Positions 7,810-16,583 are shown, numbered from the stretch's first letter. The stretch: DNA of 64,000 nt from Bdellovibrionota bacterium (GCA_040386775.1 JAZKEU010000001.1:84459-148458); one strand, 5' to 3'. Notes: generated by a model not told the origin, from the letters alone. A program made the numbers and translations.

Positions 7810-9114
7810 ATGGCAAACGCAAACGCTAGAGATGTCGTCATTGTAGAAGGGGTGAGAACACCTTTTGCAAAATCTGGAACAGTTTTAAAAAATGTACATG
7901 CAAAAGATTTAGGCCGTTCCGCACTTAAAGAATTATTGCAAATGACTAATCTTGATCCCAAGTTAGTGGATGAGGTGATCATTGGCAACACGGGTAGTCC
8001 TTCGGACGCTGTGAATATCGCAAGAGTGGTTGCATTGAATGCAGGAATTCCTCTTGAAGTTTCAGCGCACACTGTTCACAGAAACTGTGCTTCTGCGATG
8101 GAAAGTATTGCGGGTGGATTTGATAAAATCAAAGCAGGTGTTGCGGACATCGTGATCGCTGGCGGAACCGAGAGCATGTCAGATATGCCACTTCTCTTCT
8201 CCAGAAGTTTTGCAAATAAATTTGGAGCCTTTGCTGCTGCAAAAACAATTGGTGCAAAATTAGGCGCGCTAAAAAAAATTAAACTCAAAGATTTAAAGCC
8301 AAGAATTTCTATCATCGAAGGTCTAACAGATCCATTTGTTGGCATTAATATGGGGCAGACGGCAGAAATTTTGGCTAAAGAATTTCAAATTTCTCGAAAA
8401 GAACAAGATGAGTTTGCGGTGAAGTCCCACCAAAAAGCCGTAGCCGCACAAAAGAGCGGACGTTTCGCCAAAGAAATCACGCCATTTTATTTGGGTCCAG
8501 ATTACAAAAAAGTGATCACCGATGATGTCGGTCCAAGAGATGGTCAAAGCATGGAGCAACTTGCGAAATTAAAACCTTTCTTTGATAGAAAATTTGGAAC
8601 GGTAACGCCGGGAAATTCTTGTCCGATTACAGATGGAGCAGCGATGCTTCTTTTGATGAGCCGAGAGAAAGCGCAACAGCTGGGATACAAACCTATCGCT
8701 TCGATCAAGTCTTACTCCTTCAGAGGTTTAGAACCAGAAAGAATGGGATTGGGCCCTGCATACGCTACTCCACACGCTCTGAAAAAAGCGGGATTAGAAT
8801 TAAAAGACATCGGGCTTGTAGAGCTGAACGAAGCTTTCGCTGCACAAGTGATCGCTTGTGAGAAAGCGATGGCATCGGACAAATTCGCGCAAGAAAAATT
8901 AGGATTATCAAAAGCCGTCGGTACCATTGATCCTAGTAAGCTCAATGTGAATGGGGGAGCGATTGCTCTGGGTCACCCTGTGGGAACTACGGGGACAAGA
9001 CTTGTGCTGACGCTGATGAAAGAGATGCAGCTTAAGAATGTTCAATTTGGTCTTGCTACCCTTTGTATTGGTGGTGGTCAAGGTGGCGCAATGATTATAG
9101 AGAGAGAGGCTTAA
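7810..9114 (+). CDS. fadI: Acetyl-CoA C-acyltransferase (thiolase, FadI/FadA type)
   Basis: 434-residue thiolase catalysing the last step of beta-oxidation: 3-ketoacyl-CoA plus CoA gives acetyl-CoA and a shortened acyl-CoA. The nucleophilic cysteine is Cys93 (HRNCASAMESI). The C-terminal catalytic elements are NEAFAAQV, GGAIALGHPVG (catalytic His) and CIGGGQGGA (second Cys). The long form with an inserted loop fits the FadI (trifunctional complex) group. It is the first gene of a two-gene operon with the FadJ-like enzyme (2-bp gap), which is the standard pairing of the multienzyme complex. A second thiolase lies at 19314-20594. GAGG precedes the ATG by 8 nt. Confidence 0.93.
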   Translation: MANANARDVVIVEGVRTPFAKSGTVLKNVHAKDLGRSALKELLQMTNLDPKLVDEVIIGNTGSPSDAVNIARVVALNAGIPLEVSAHTVHRNCASAMESIAGGFDKIKAGVADIVIAGGTESMSDMPLLFSRSFANKFGAFAAAKTIGAKLGALKKIKLKDLKPRISIIEGLTDPFVGINMGQTAEILAKEFQISRKEQDEFAVKSHQKAVAAQKSGRFAKEITPFYLGPDYKKVITDDVGPRDGQSMEQLAKLKPFFDRKFGTVTPGNSCPITDGAAMLLLMSREKAQQLGYKPIASIKSYSFRGLEPERMGLGPAYATPHALKKAGLELKDIGLVELNEAFAAQVIACEKAMASDKFAQEKLGLSKAVGTIDPSKLNVNGGAIALGHPVGTTGTRLVLTLMKEMQLKNVQFGLATLCIGGGQGGAMIIEREA

Positions 9115-9116
9115 CC

Positions 9117-11258
9117 ATGGAAGTTCTAAGAATTAAAAAAATTGATAACGACATTTCGATGATGGAGCTGGATCTTGAAGGGGAGAAAGTAAATAAACTT
9201 TCAAAAGTTGCGCTGATGAAGATCAGCGAGACCCTAAAGCAACTTTCTAGTTCGGGATTAAAATGTTTGATCGTAATTTCAAGAAAACCTAAAATTTTTA
9301 TCGCGGGTGCGGATATCGAAGAAATTAAAGATATCAAAACTCCAGAGGCTGCAAAAGATGCAGCTTCTCAAGGGCAAGGGATCATCAATCAATTTGAAGA
9401 TCTTCCGTTCCCGGTAATTGCTTCGATCAATGGCGCATGCATGGGTGGCGGTACTGAATTGGCGCTGGCTTGTGATTACAGAATTGCTTCCGATGATCCT
9501 TCCACAAAGATTGGTCTACCAGAGACAAAGCTTGGAATTCTTCCGGGCTTTGGTGGATGTATCCGTTTACCAAGAGTGATTGGCATTCAAGCAGCTCTTG
9601 ATATTATTCTCGCGGGTAAAGCGGTAGATGCAAAAAAAGCCATGAAGTTGGGACTAGTGGATGAAATGACTCCGGTGCTGATGCTCGAAGAATACACCAT
9701 CAAGTTTGCAAAAGAAATTGTAGCTAAGGGCGCACGCAAGAGAAAGAAAGTTTTCTCGGCAAAAGGTTTACCGGGAAAACTTTTAGAAAGTCCAATCGGC
9801 AGACCCATTGTTTTCTCACAAGCTAAAAAAATGCTTTTGTCACAAACAAAAGGTCATTATCCCGCTCCGGTAAAAGCTTTGGAGGTCGTGCAGAAAACTT
9901 ACGGCATGAGCAACAGAAAGCAAGCATTAGCTATCGAAGCCAAAGCCTTTGGTGAAGTGGCAGCTACGGATGTGAGCAAGAACTTGATCAATCTTTTTTA
10001 CATGATGGAAGCCGTAAAAAAACAAACTGGTGTTTCCGATTCTAGTGTTAAGCCACTGAAGATTTCGAAGATGGCAGTTTTGGGTGCCGGAACCATGGGT
10101 GGCGGTATCGCACAACTGGGTGCCGATAAAGGTCTTGAAGTGAGAATGAAAGACATCAACACGAGCGCCATTGCTTTAGGATTTCAACAGGCGCAAAAAA
10201 TTTGGTCAAAGCTTGTGCAAAAAAGAAAGCTTACACCAAGTGAATATGAGCAAAAACTAGCCCGCATCAGTGGTGGGACTAATTTTGATGGCTTTAAAAA
10301 TACTGACGTCGTGGTGGAAGCCATCGTTGAAGACATGAACATCAAGAAAAAAGTTTTAGCGGAAACTTATGAAAACTGTAAGCCCGATGTGATCTTGGCG
10401 ACCAATACCTCTTCACTCAGCGTGACCGAGATGGGAGCTGATCTTAAAGAACCAGAAAACTTTGTGGGCATGCATTTCTTTAACCCGGTTCACAAGATGC
10501 CACTCGTGGAAGTGATAAGAGGGGCAAAGTCTTCAGATGTTGCGGTGGCTACGATTTTTGATCTTTGCAAGAAAATGGGAAAAACTCCGGTCGTTATGAA
10601 AGATGGACCAGGATTTTTGGTGAATAGACTTTTGTTACCTTACTTGAATGAAGCGGTTTATCTTTTGGAAGAAGGTTACGCTGCCGAAGATATCGATAAA
10701 GCTTTTTTAAAATTCGGTATGCCTATGGGACCGTTACATCTGATTGATGAAGTGGGAATCGATGTGGGTGTGAAGGTAGCAAAAATTTTCCACAAAGCTT
10801 TCGGCGAGAGAGCCGCTCCTTCAAAGAGCATGATGAAGATTATTGAAACAGGAAGATTAGGGAAAAAGAATAAGAAAGGTTTTTATCTCTATGACGACAG
10901 AGGTTACAAATTAAATCTTGATCCTACGATTTACAAAGATTTAGGTCTCCCAATGCCGACTAAAAAATTGGATGCAAAAGTGGCTATAGATCGTTGTATT
11001 TTTGCGATGATCAACGAAGCGGCTTTAGCCTATTTAGAAGACAAGATCGTGGAAACTCCAGAAGACGTCGATATGAGCATGATCATGGGAACGGGCTTTC
11101 CACCGTTCCGCGGTGGACTGCTGAGATACGCAGACTCCGTGGGCAGCGAAAAGATCGTTGATACCTTGGAAGAGTTTGCGGTGAAGTTTGGACCGAGATT
11201 CAAACCGTCCAATCCACTGAAGCAAATGGCTAAGACGCACAGAAAATTCTATAACTGA
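9117..11258 (+). CDS. fadJ: Fatty-acid oxidation bifunctional enzyme (enoyl-CoA hydratase / 3-hydroxyacyl-CoA dehydrogenase)
   Basis: 713 residues, matching FadJ/FadB length. The N-terminal crotonase domain (about 1-190) has the oxyanion-hole segment GACMGGGTELALACDYR and the catalytic-Glu segment PETKLGILPGFGG. The linker leads into the NAD-binding domain (VLGAGTMGGGIAQ, about 322-334) with the HFFNPVHKMPLVEV catalytic-His segment and KDGPGFLVNRLL, then the C-terminal dehydrogenase half-domains. It catalyses hydration and oxidation of enoyl-CoA before the thiolase step. The start is ATG 9117, directly after the thiolase stop; the frame is open further up inside the thiolase but has no reason to begin there. 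A terminator follows. Confidence 0.95.
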   Translation: MEVLRIKKIDNDISMMELDLEGEKVNKLSKVALMKISETLKQLSSSGLKCLIVISRKPKIFIAGADIEEIKDIKTPEAAKDAASQGQGIINQFEDLPFPVIASINGACMGGGTELALACDYRIASDDPSTKIGLPETKLGILPGFGGCIRLPRVIGIQAALDIILAGKAVDAKKAMKLGLVDEMTPVLMLEEYTIKFAKEIVAKGARKRKKVFSAKGLPGKLLESPIGRPIVFSQAKKMLLSQTKGHYPAPVKALEVVQKTYGMSNRKQALAIEAKAFGEVAATDVSKNLINLFYMMEAVKKQTGVSDSSVKPLKISKMAVLGAGTMGGGIAQLGADKGLEVRMKDINTSAIALGFQQAQKIWSKLVQKRKLTPSEYEQKLARISGGTNFDGFKNTDVVVEAIVEDMNIKKKVLAETYENCKPDVILATNTSSLSVTEMGADLKEPENFVGMHFFNPVHKMPLVEVIRGAKSSDVAVATIFDLCKKMGKTPVVMKDGPGFLVNRLLLPYLNEAVYLLEEGYAAEDIDKAFLKFGMPMGPLHLIDEVGIDVGVKVAKIFHKAFGERAAPSKSMMKIIETGRLGKKNKKGFYLYDDRGYKLNLDPTIYKDLGLPMPTKKLDAKVAIDRCIFAMINEAALAYLEDKIVETPEDVDMSMIMGTGFPPFRGGLLRYADSVGSEKIVDTLEEFAVKFGPRFKPSNPLKQMAKTHRKFYN

Positions 11259-11281
11259 TTTTTAGATTTATTCTAGAAATA

Positions 11282-11317
11282 AAAAGCCCTGAACTATTCA
11301 AAGCAGTCAGGGCTTTT
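11282..11317 (+). terminator. Terminator after the beta-oxidation operon (possibly bidirectional)
   Basis: AAAAGCCCTGA (11282-11292) and TCAGGGCTTTT (11307-11317) form an 11-bp stem with T/A tracts on both sides. It sits between the fadJ end and the convergent small gene ending at 11349, so it can serve both strands. Confidence 0.8.
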
Positions 11318-11348
11318 GTTTATCTGGTTTGTAAAGTTATTAAGGATT

Positions 11349-11711
11349 TTAACGGACACTCGATGAGCACTCTAGCTCAGAGCTGCGCTCGGTGGTTTGC
11401 ATTACTGCTATCATGTTTTTTCTGGAAATTTCAATTCTAACAAATCGATCCCCTGCGCCTGTCAGCTTATCAAGCAATCCGGCACATAAAATCTTTCCTG
11501 CTTGAATGTCATCGTCACAAATAAACCTCGCATTAAGCGCGCCATTAAATCCTCCTAGACCTTCCAGTCTACCAGTAATGGTTTCTTCAATATCCAATCT
11601 TGCTTGGTAATCTATTGGTTTTCCTTCTAAACAGGAAATGCTTTCTTTTTCACTTCCGACTGCATTGATTGCAAGAGACATTAAAAACATGAACACTGTT
11701 ACTTTTTTCAT
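11349..11711 (-). CDS. Small secreted protein with four cysteines, unknown function
   Basis: A 120-residue protein with a clear signal peptide (MKKVTVFMFLMSLAINAVG). The mature part has four cysteines, which probably form two disulfides. The start is ATG 11711, with GGAG 8 nt upstream; the open frame continues further up but that part is not protein-like. It is 56 bp downstream of an interrupted small secreted gene on the same strand, and the two are similar in size and Cys number though I see no clear alignment. No known family recognised. Confidence 0.65.
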   Translation of the reverse strand: MKKVTVFMFLMSLAINAVGSEKESISCLEGKPIDYQARLDIEETITGRLEGLGGFNGALNARFICDDDIQAGKILCAGLLDKLTGAGDRFVRIEISRKNMIAVMQTTERSSELECSSSVR

Positions 11712-11767
11712 TTTTTCTCCAATGAAATATTTCAACGGTAAAGCTGGTATCCCTTTATTTAATTGTT

Positions 11768-12112
11768 TTACGGGCACTCTTCTGTAGAGCATTTTGCGAT
11801 TTCTAGAACTTCTAAGTTTAAATTCTTAACTGGTGCGACGATCAATACTTTTTTAATGCAGCCAAAATGATTTTCGTACTTCATTGAAAATCCGGGAGCC
11901 GTAATCAGTCCTGAAGCATGTCCATCCTAAACGTGATCTACATTATTGTACGCCATTTCTGGATTTGATCCTGATTTCACTGTAACTTTTTTGTCTTCGA
12001 CGACAACTTGAACTTTTGATCCAAATTGGTCTTGAGCATCACAAACGATGCGTTCAGCTTTTGCGGTACCTGCTGCTAAAACTAAGGCAATTGTTCCTAA
12101 TATTGTTTTCAT
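11768..12112 (-). pseudogene. Small secreted protein gene interrupted by an in-frame TAG
   Basis: From ATG 12112 the frame encodes a signal peptide (MKTILGTIALVLAAGTAKA) and 42 further residues to an amber codon at 11927-11929 (codon 62). The same frame continues past the TAG for 52 codons of plausible protein (including ENHFGCIKKVLIVAPVK and AKCSTEECP) to a TAA at 11768-11770. The upstream part has one mature Cys and the downstream part three, so the complete product would have four. This looks like one 114-codon gene with a point nonsense mutation, a sequencing error or readthrough. The truncated 61-residue product could still be made. Family unknown. Confidence 0.65.
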
Positions 12113-12324
12113 GATTTCCCCTTATTGTTTTCAAAAATAATCTCTAAAATCCTTGTGATAAGGTTTAGTAAGAGGGCAGGTATAAGTCAAATATGATATT
12201 CATTATACTTGTCATAACCTTATGGTTATTATAAAATTAAATTTCATTCAAAAGATTTAGATATTGATTCAAAAAATAGAATTTAAAGCGAGTTGTAGGC
12301 CATAAAAGCTAAGTGAACACCTGA

Positions 12325-12350
12325 AAAGCCATGCGATGTTTCTTGGCTTT
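12325..12350 (-). terminator. Stem-loop downstream of tatD
   Basis: AAAGCCA (12325-12331) pairs with TGGCTTT (12344-12350) across a 12-nt loop, and the minus-strand 3' side continues with one more T. It lies about 30 bp after the tatD stop. It is a weak candidate terminator. The rest of the 266-bp gap (12113-12378) holds a short ATAACC/GGTTAT palindrome at 12214-12229 and otherwise looks like promoter DNA for the small gene. Confidence 0.4.
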
Positions 12351-12378
12351 GGCCTGACAAGAATAGGCGCGTTATTTT

Positions 12379-13149
12379 TTAAATGAATTTAGGGAAGAGA
12401 GTCTTGGTGTTTTTTAGAATCTGCGCCGACAATTCCTCTGGAGTTACTCCTTTAAGACCTGCGACGAATTCTCCTACGTGTGTCACGAAAGCGGGCGTAT
12501 TCTTTTTTCCGCGTTGTGGAACTGGTGCTAAAAATGGTGCATCAGTTTCGACATGAATACGATCAAGGGGTAAACTTTTTACTATAGATCTTAGGTCCTC
12601 AGCATTTTTAAAGGTCACCACGCCGCTGATGGAAATATTGAATCCGATTTTTAAGGCTTCGTCTGCTAGCCATTGAGTACCTGTGAAGCAGTGAAGAAGT
12701 CCTTTAACTTTGCCTTGGTATTTTTTAAGGATTTCAATCGTATCTTCTTCAGCATCACGCGTATGAATTTCTACTGGCAAGCCCAAGTCCGCTGCCACTT
12801 GAAGTTGCCTTTCGAAAGCCGCTTTTTGTTCTTCCTTCGTGGAATTCAAATAGTAATAATCGAGTCCGATCTCACCAATGGCGATCACTTCTTTGTTTTG
12901 AGATTTTAATCTCAAATACTTGTCCACTTCGTCCGTATAAATTTTTGCATCATGCGGATGAACGCCCAACGTACAAAAAACCGTGGGGTAATGTTTTTGG
13001 GCAAAATCATAAACTTGTTCATGGTCTTCTGGGTTAGTTCCAATGTTAATGAACTTCTGCACGCCCAGTGATTTGGCTTTTTCTAAGCCAGCTTCTGCGC
13101 CTTCTTCGAGCATTCCAAAATGAGTGTGGGTATCGATCCATTGAACCAT
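12379..13149 (-). CDS. tatD: TatD family metal-dependent hydrolase (DNase)
   Basis: 256-residue TIM-barrel amidohydrolase-superfamily protein of the TatD/YcfH group (3'-5' exonuclease or DNase activity in characterised members). Metal ligands are visible: IDTHTHFG near the N-terminus, GEIGLDYYY (Glu ligand, about 91-99), EIHTRDA, LLHCFTG and ETDAP. In many bacteria tatD/ycfH follows tmk and holB. Here tmk and holB lie on the same strand 2.5 kb upstream, separated by two opposite-strand genes. Confidence 0.93.
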   Translation of the reverse strand: MVQWIDTHTHFGMLEEGAEAGLEKAKSLGVQKFINIGTNPEDHEQVYDFAQKHYPTVFCTLGVHPHDAKIYTDEVDKYLRLKSQNKEVIAIGEIGLDYYYLNSTKEEQKAAFERQLQVAADLGLPVEIHTRDAEEDTIEILKKYQGKVKGLLHCFTGTQWLADEALKIGFNISISGVVTFKNAEDLRSIVKSLPLDRIHVETDAPFLAPVPQRGKKNTPAFVTHVGEFVAGLKGVTPEELSAQILKNTKTLFPKFI

Positions 13150-13169
13150 AAATCAATCCTATATGAAGT

Positions 13170-13190
13170 CAGGTCTAGAGTCTAGACCTG
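13170..13190. promoter_or_regulatory. 21-bp perfect palindrome between divergent tatD and a secreted-protein gene
   Basis: CAGGTCTAGA (13170-13179) and TCTAGACCTG (13181-13190) are exact reverse complements around a single central G. It sits 21 bp from the tatD start and 48 bp from the start at 13239. The near-zero loop argues for a protein-binding site rather than an RNA hairpin. No known operator is matched. Confidence 0.4.
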
Positions 13191-13238
13191 GTTGGAGTAA
13201 AATTTCCCAAATGGAGTTTCTTGATTTAAAATTATCCT

Positions 13239-14330
13239 ATGGCAAAATTTCTTTTGATTTCGATAATGGTTTTAAGTGCACTCCAAGCAAAGGCGAGTGT
13301 GATGGATAAATTCACCACCTGCCTTTTTCAAGAGCTTAAAAATAAACCGGATTTAGAGCCGGCCTTGGCTTATGATGCTGGTCGAACAAAAATAGAAATC
13401 GTTGAATTGAGTCCTTCGCAAAAGGAATCATTAAAGAAATTCTTAGAGATCGGTGAGTCTCAAGATAAGAACTTTGCTCAACTGCGTCGATGTCAGGATA
13501 AAGTTGATTTAGAATTTTTTAAGAAAAAAAATGATGTAGAAAAAATTTGGGCTTATGAAGGCGAACTCAGTGAGTTTGCGACAGATAAAAAATTAATTTC
13601 TTTAAATCGTATAAATTCCGGATTGTACCAAGTCATGCAAGAGGGGCTTGGAAGCTCTCTTAACGAGATCAAAGATATTTATGTCACTTCAGAGCAAGAA
13701 AAAAGTTTAAATGATTTAAATGAGTGCTACGAGGTCAAATCGACTAGAGATTGCGTGAAGAATGCTGCAAAAATATTGGCATCGCTGCGGCCAAGCGTTG
13801 CCTATTCTTCTATCGTTCAAAGTCGCTTAGATGTTTTTTTAGATAAAAAATATAAAAAAATAAGAGGCAAAAATTGCCAAAAGGAAATCGCAGATCAAGA
13901 GAAATTAAAGACGCAGATTCAAAGTGAGAATGAAAAATTGAAGAGTATTTTTGTCAGTTTAGGCTATAAACCTCTAGATATTTATGGTTTTTCATTTCGA
14001 GAAGTTGAAGAGATTTTAAAGGGCAAAAAGACCATCGTGAAGGTCAGTTATGAACTCAACACAGAAGATTTATCAGAGATAAAAAATGAAATCGCGCAAC
14101 TCAATAAAATAGAAATTAAAGATCGCGATTTTAAATTTTATAAAAACCAGACCAGATTGTTCGGTTTGATAAAAGCTTTCGAATCCAAGTCGACCATGTA
14201 CCTTTATGACAAAGCAGGTTTAGTGACACGAGCCAAAATAGGGATCAGTGTGCGCGACGAAGATAAGATCAGATGTAACAGTTCATCTTCAAAGAGTTTC
14301 TTATATAACTCATCTTCAGGGTCGCGCTAA
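13239..14330 (+). CDS. Secreted protein, unknown function (paralogue of the next gene)
   Basis: A 363-residue protein with an N-terminal signal peptide (about 1-19, ending QAKA). The mature part is helical and Lys/Glu-rich, with scattered cysteines in short pairs (NECYEVKSTRDC). It shares a layout with the protein at 14422: an early segment 'L-x-P/S-x-x-x-x-x-L/I-K-K/R-F-L', a central Cys pair, a 'KNCQKEIADQ'-like segment, a 'LGYKPLDIYGFSF...EEILKGKK' segment and a Ser/Cys-containing tail. I do not recognise the family. The ATG has no obvious ribosome-binding site. With its neighbour it splits the tmk-holB/tatD minus-strand group. Confidence 0.7.
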   Translation: MAKFLLISIMVLSALQAKASVMDKFTTCLFQELKNKPDLEPALAYDAGRTKIEIVELSPSQKESLKKFLEIGESQDKNFAQLRRCQDKVDLEFFKKKNDVEKIWAYEGELSEFATDKKLISLNRINSGLYQVMQEGLGSSLNEIKDIYVTSEQEKSLNDLNECYEVKSTRDCVKNAAKILASLRPSVAYSSIVQSRLDVFLDKKYKKIRGKNCQKEIADQEKLKTQIQSENEKLKSIFVSLGYKPLDIYGFSFREVEEILKGKKTIVKVSYELNTEDLSEIKNEIAQLNKIEIKDRDFKFYKNQTRLFGLIKAFESKSTMYLYDKAGLVTRAKIGISVRDEDKIRCNSSSSKSFLYNSSSGSR

Positions 14331-14361
14331 AACACGTTGGTCTAGATTGGGACTTAATATA

Positions 14362-14389
14362 TTTACATGTTTAAAAATTAAGCTATTAT
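14362..14389 (+). promoter_or_regulatory. Sigma-70-like promoter for the 14422 gene
   Basis: TTTACA (14362-14367), a 16-nt spacer and TATTAT (14384-14389) lie about 30 bp before the start codon in a very AT-rich gap. They suggest the second paralogue can be transcribed on its own. Sequence match only. Confidence 0.45.
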
Positions 14390-14421
14390 GGAATAATAAA
14401 CATAATTTAGGTAGGTAAACG

Positions 14422-15648
14422 ATGTCTTTTATGAAAGTCTTTTTAATTACAATTGCGGTAATTTTCTCTATATCAGCAAATTCTTATGCGATGTCGAATG
14501 CCGAATCTGCAAAAATATGCTCGGAAATTGATGATGGCAATTCGTTTTATCCAAGCGCTATTGATCCAAAGAATGTTCATGTGAGCAGTGTGAAATTAGA
14601 TCCTATTCATATTGATGAGATAAAAAGATTTTTGAAAAAGGATAAAGCTCTTAGTAGAGCTTTAAATCTATTCCAAGAATGTGTTCAAAATAACTCAAGG
14701 TCACTTAAGATGTTTGAAAATGAATTTGACAGTAAAGTGAGGCAGTCTTCTGCTGAAAAGGTAAAATTTGTCCAAAGCAGAGATTTGATACCTGTTCCGA
14801 AAAATATAAACAGGCAATTTAATAATGAAATGAGAAAATTTTCTAATGAAATCTGTGAATCAAAAAAGCTAAAAAGTTGCAGCGTAAATGCGAATCGTGT
14901 TTACTTATCTAAGTCAGAGCAAGAAGAAATGAGAAAATATCTGATTTACTGTTCGCAAAGTGTTGCTATTAAAAATAACTGTGAAGAAAAAACAAAATCT
15001 CTGGTAAGATTATTATTTCCGAACTTTATTCATGGTGCCCATTTAGAAAATGCAGTAAAAGTTCAGGTGCAAGATCAAGAATATGAAAAATGCAAAGATG
15101 AAATGATTGAGAAAAGTAAAGCTCATCAAGAGGTGGATAGGCAGCTGGTGTTTGTTAAGCATGCGCTTAAAGCCGTTGGCTTTTCTGAAGATCAACTGAG
15201 CGACATTCGTTTTGCTGATGAGATGCTAAACGATCTAGTAGCTGGAAAATCTTCTGTACTTATATTTATGTATACTCCAAAAGACAAGAATAGCATTGAG
15301 GCGATTGCTAGTGCAGAAGCTGCAAAAGAAGATGCTGAGGCGAAGAGGCTTATTGGTCTTGGAGTAGGAAGTCCAAATAAACAGTCTACGAAAAAAATAA
15401 TTAGAGAAGAGCTTTTAGAACTGGCTGATAAGCCGCAAGCTTTTGTATATTACCCTGTTAGTAAAGATGGAGATGGCAAGCTTCTTTCAGAAGTAGGCTC
15501 AGGAGTTTTAAGTTATAGTAGCTGCAGTGCCGGTGATTTTACAACTTATGTGAAGAAATCGCGTCACATATTCTCTGAGGAATCTGTACAGATTCCTGTA
15601 CAGGAATCTGTAGTGGAATCTGTAGAGGAAGCAAAAGCCTCAAACTAG
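14422..15648 (+). CDS. Secreted protein, unknown function (paralogue of the previous gene)
   Basis: A 408-residue protein with a signal peptide (about 1-23, ending NSYA). Mature cysteines occur as spaced pairs (ESKKLKSC, YCSQSVAIKNNC, KCKDE). It aligns loosely along its length with the preceding protein: LDPIHIDEIKRFLKK against LSPSQKESLKKFLEI, and LKAVGFSEDQLSDIRFADE against FVSLGYKPLDIYGFSFRE. The C-terminus ends in a short repetitive Val/Glu/Ser tail (SVQIPVQESVVESVEE) encoded by overlapping palindromes. The stop codon overlaps the end of holB on the other strand by 4 bp. No known domain seen. Confidence 0.7.
   Translation: MSFMKVFLITIAVIFSISANSYAMSNAESAKICSEIDDGNSFYPSAIDPKNVHVSSVKLDPIHIDEIKRFLKKDKALSRALNLFQECVQNNSRSLKMFENEFDSKVRQSSAEKVKFVQSRDLIPVPKNINRQFNNEMRKFSNEICESKKLKSCSVNANRVYLSKSEQEEMRKYLIYCSQSVAIKNNCEEKTKSLVRLLFPNFIHGAHLENAVKVQVQDQEYEKCKDEMIEKSKAHQEVDRQLVFVKHALKAVGFSEDQLSDIRFADEMLNDLVAGKSSVLIFMYTPKDKNSIEAIASAEAAKEDAEAKRLIGLGVGSPNKQSTKKIIREELLELADKPQAFVYYPVSKDGDGKLLSEVGSGVLSYSSCSAGDFTTYVKKSRHIFSEESVQIPVQESVVESVEEAKASN
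15580..15607. repeat. Two overlapping perfect 16-bp palindromes at the 3' end of the secreted-protein gene
   Basis: GAATCTGTACAGATTC (15580-15595) and ATTCCTGTACAGGAAT (15592-15607) are each fully self-complementary and overlap by 4 bp. Further GAATCTGTA copies follow up to 15624. They encode the repetitive tail of the secreted protein and lie just before the tail-to-tail overlap with holB, so they might act in termination or protein binding, or be simple repeat expansion. Confidence 0.6.
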
Positions 15649-16583
15649 CTTCTCAAATTCAAAATGAAATTTTCAAAAGTGAGAGTGCGATCCACATTGC
15701 CGTAAATATCGCGCTCCATTTGAATAAGATTTTGAAATAAATCCTGAATCTTTTCCGGAGAAACGGCGTGAAAGCCTTCGAAGACTTCGGTTTGATCAGA
15801 ATGAATTCTTGGATTTAAACCTTCTTTATAGAAAAGAATATCTCTTAAAATCTGTTGCCATAGCGACACAAGTTTTAGTGCGCTCTCTTTGTCAGACATA
15901 AGTTCTTTAAAAGATGTTGCCGCCTTCAGGTCGTTACTGAGAGCATCTCTTAAAAATGAAAAGGACTTTGTTCTTACGAACTCTAGCCCCGCATCTTTTG
16001 TTTGTTCCAGTAAATCCATTCTACCTTGAGAGGATCGAATGATCCAGTCGGGAGCATCAGTTTGTTTTCTCATATCTTCAAAACTTAAAGACGAGAAGTG
16101 GAGAAGTTGTGATCTTGATCTCAAGGTCTTAAGCACCGCTTGATCGGAGTGAGTGATTAAAAAGAAAGTCGTATTTGCCGGTGGTTCTTCTAAAATTTTA
16201 AGTAAAGAATTTCCCGCTTGAGGATTCATAAGGTGAGCATCGTTAATGATAATGAATCTGTGCTTCCCTGTCTTTTGCAGATTTAAGAATCTATGAATTT
16301 CTTCAGCTTGAGCGATTTTAATTTGGGCGCCGTCGGGTTCTATGTATCGGACTTCTTCGTGTTCGTTTTTTTCCACTTTCAGGCACTGACCACATTCTCC
16401 GCAGGCCGGACGACCATTGCTACAAAGAACTTCTTGAGCAATGGCAAAAGCCACTTTCTTTTTTCCAATTCCGCTGGGCCCAGAAAGCAAATAGCACGAA
16501 GAGATTCTTTGAGATTCAATAACTGAAAGAAGTTGCGCGATTTGTTTTTTATGTCCAATGATGGATTTTAGAATTTGTGCCAT
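15645..16583 (-). CDS. holB: DNA polymerase III delta' subunit
   Basis: 312-residue clamp-loader subunit (AAA+ fold). Visible are IIGHKKQIAQLL, a P-loop-like SGPSGIGKKK, the zinc-binding cluster CGECGQC, the Walker-B-like segment IIINDAHLM and the sensor-1 region LLKILEEPPANTTFFLIT. The arginine-finger SRC region reads LRSRSQ. Its ATG overlaps the tmk stop (TGATG at 16583), giving a tmk-holB operon with coupled translation. The 3' end overlaps the convergent secreted-protein gene by 4 bp. Confidence 0.92.
   Translation of the reverse strand: MAQILKSIIGHKKQIAQLLSVIESQRISSCYLLSGPSGIGKKKVAFAIAQEVLCSNGRPACGECGQCLKVEKNEHEEVRYIEPDGAQIKIAQAEEIHRFLNLQKTGKHRFIIINDAHLMNPQAGNSLLKILEEPPANTTFFLITHSDQAVLKTLRSRSQLLHFSSLSFEDMRKQTDAPDWIIRSSQGRMDLLEQTKDAGLEFVRTKSFSFLRDALSNDLKAATSFKELMSDKESALKLVSLWQQILRDILFYKEGLNPRIHSDQTEVFEGFHAVSPEKIQDLFQNLIQMERDIYGNVDRTLTFENFILNLRS

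Noticed and set aside
15645..16583. HolB P-loop with a second Lys in place of Thr/Ser, considered a defective gene
   Set aside because: Delta' subunits often lack a working ATP site, so this does not suggest decay.
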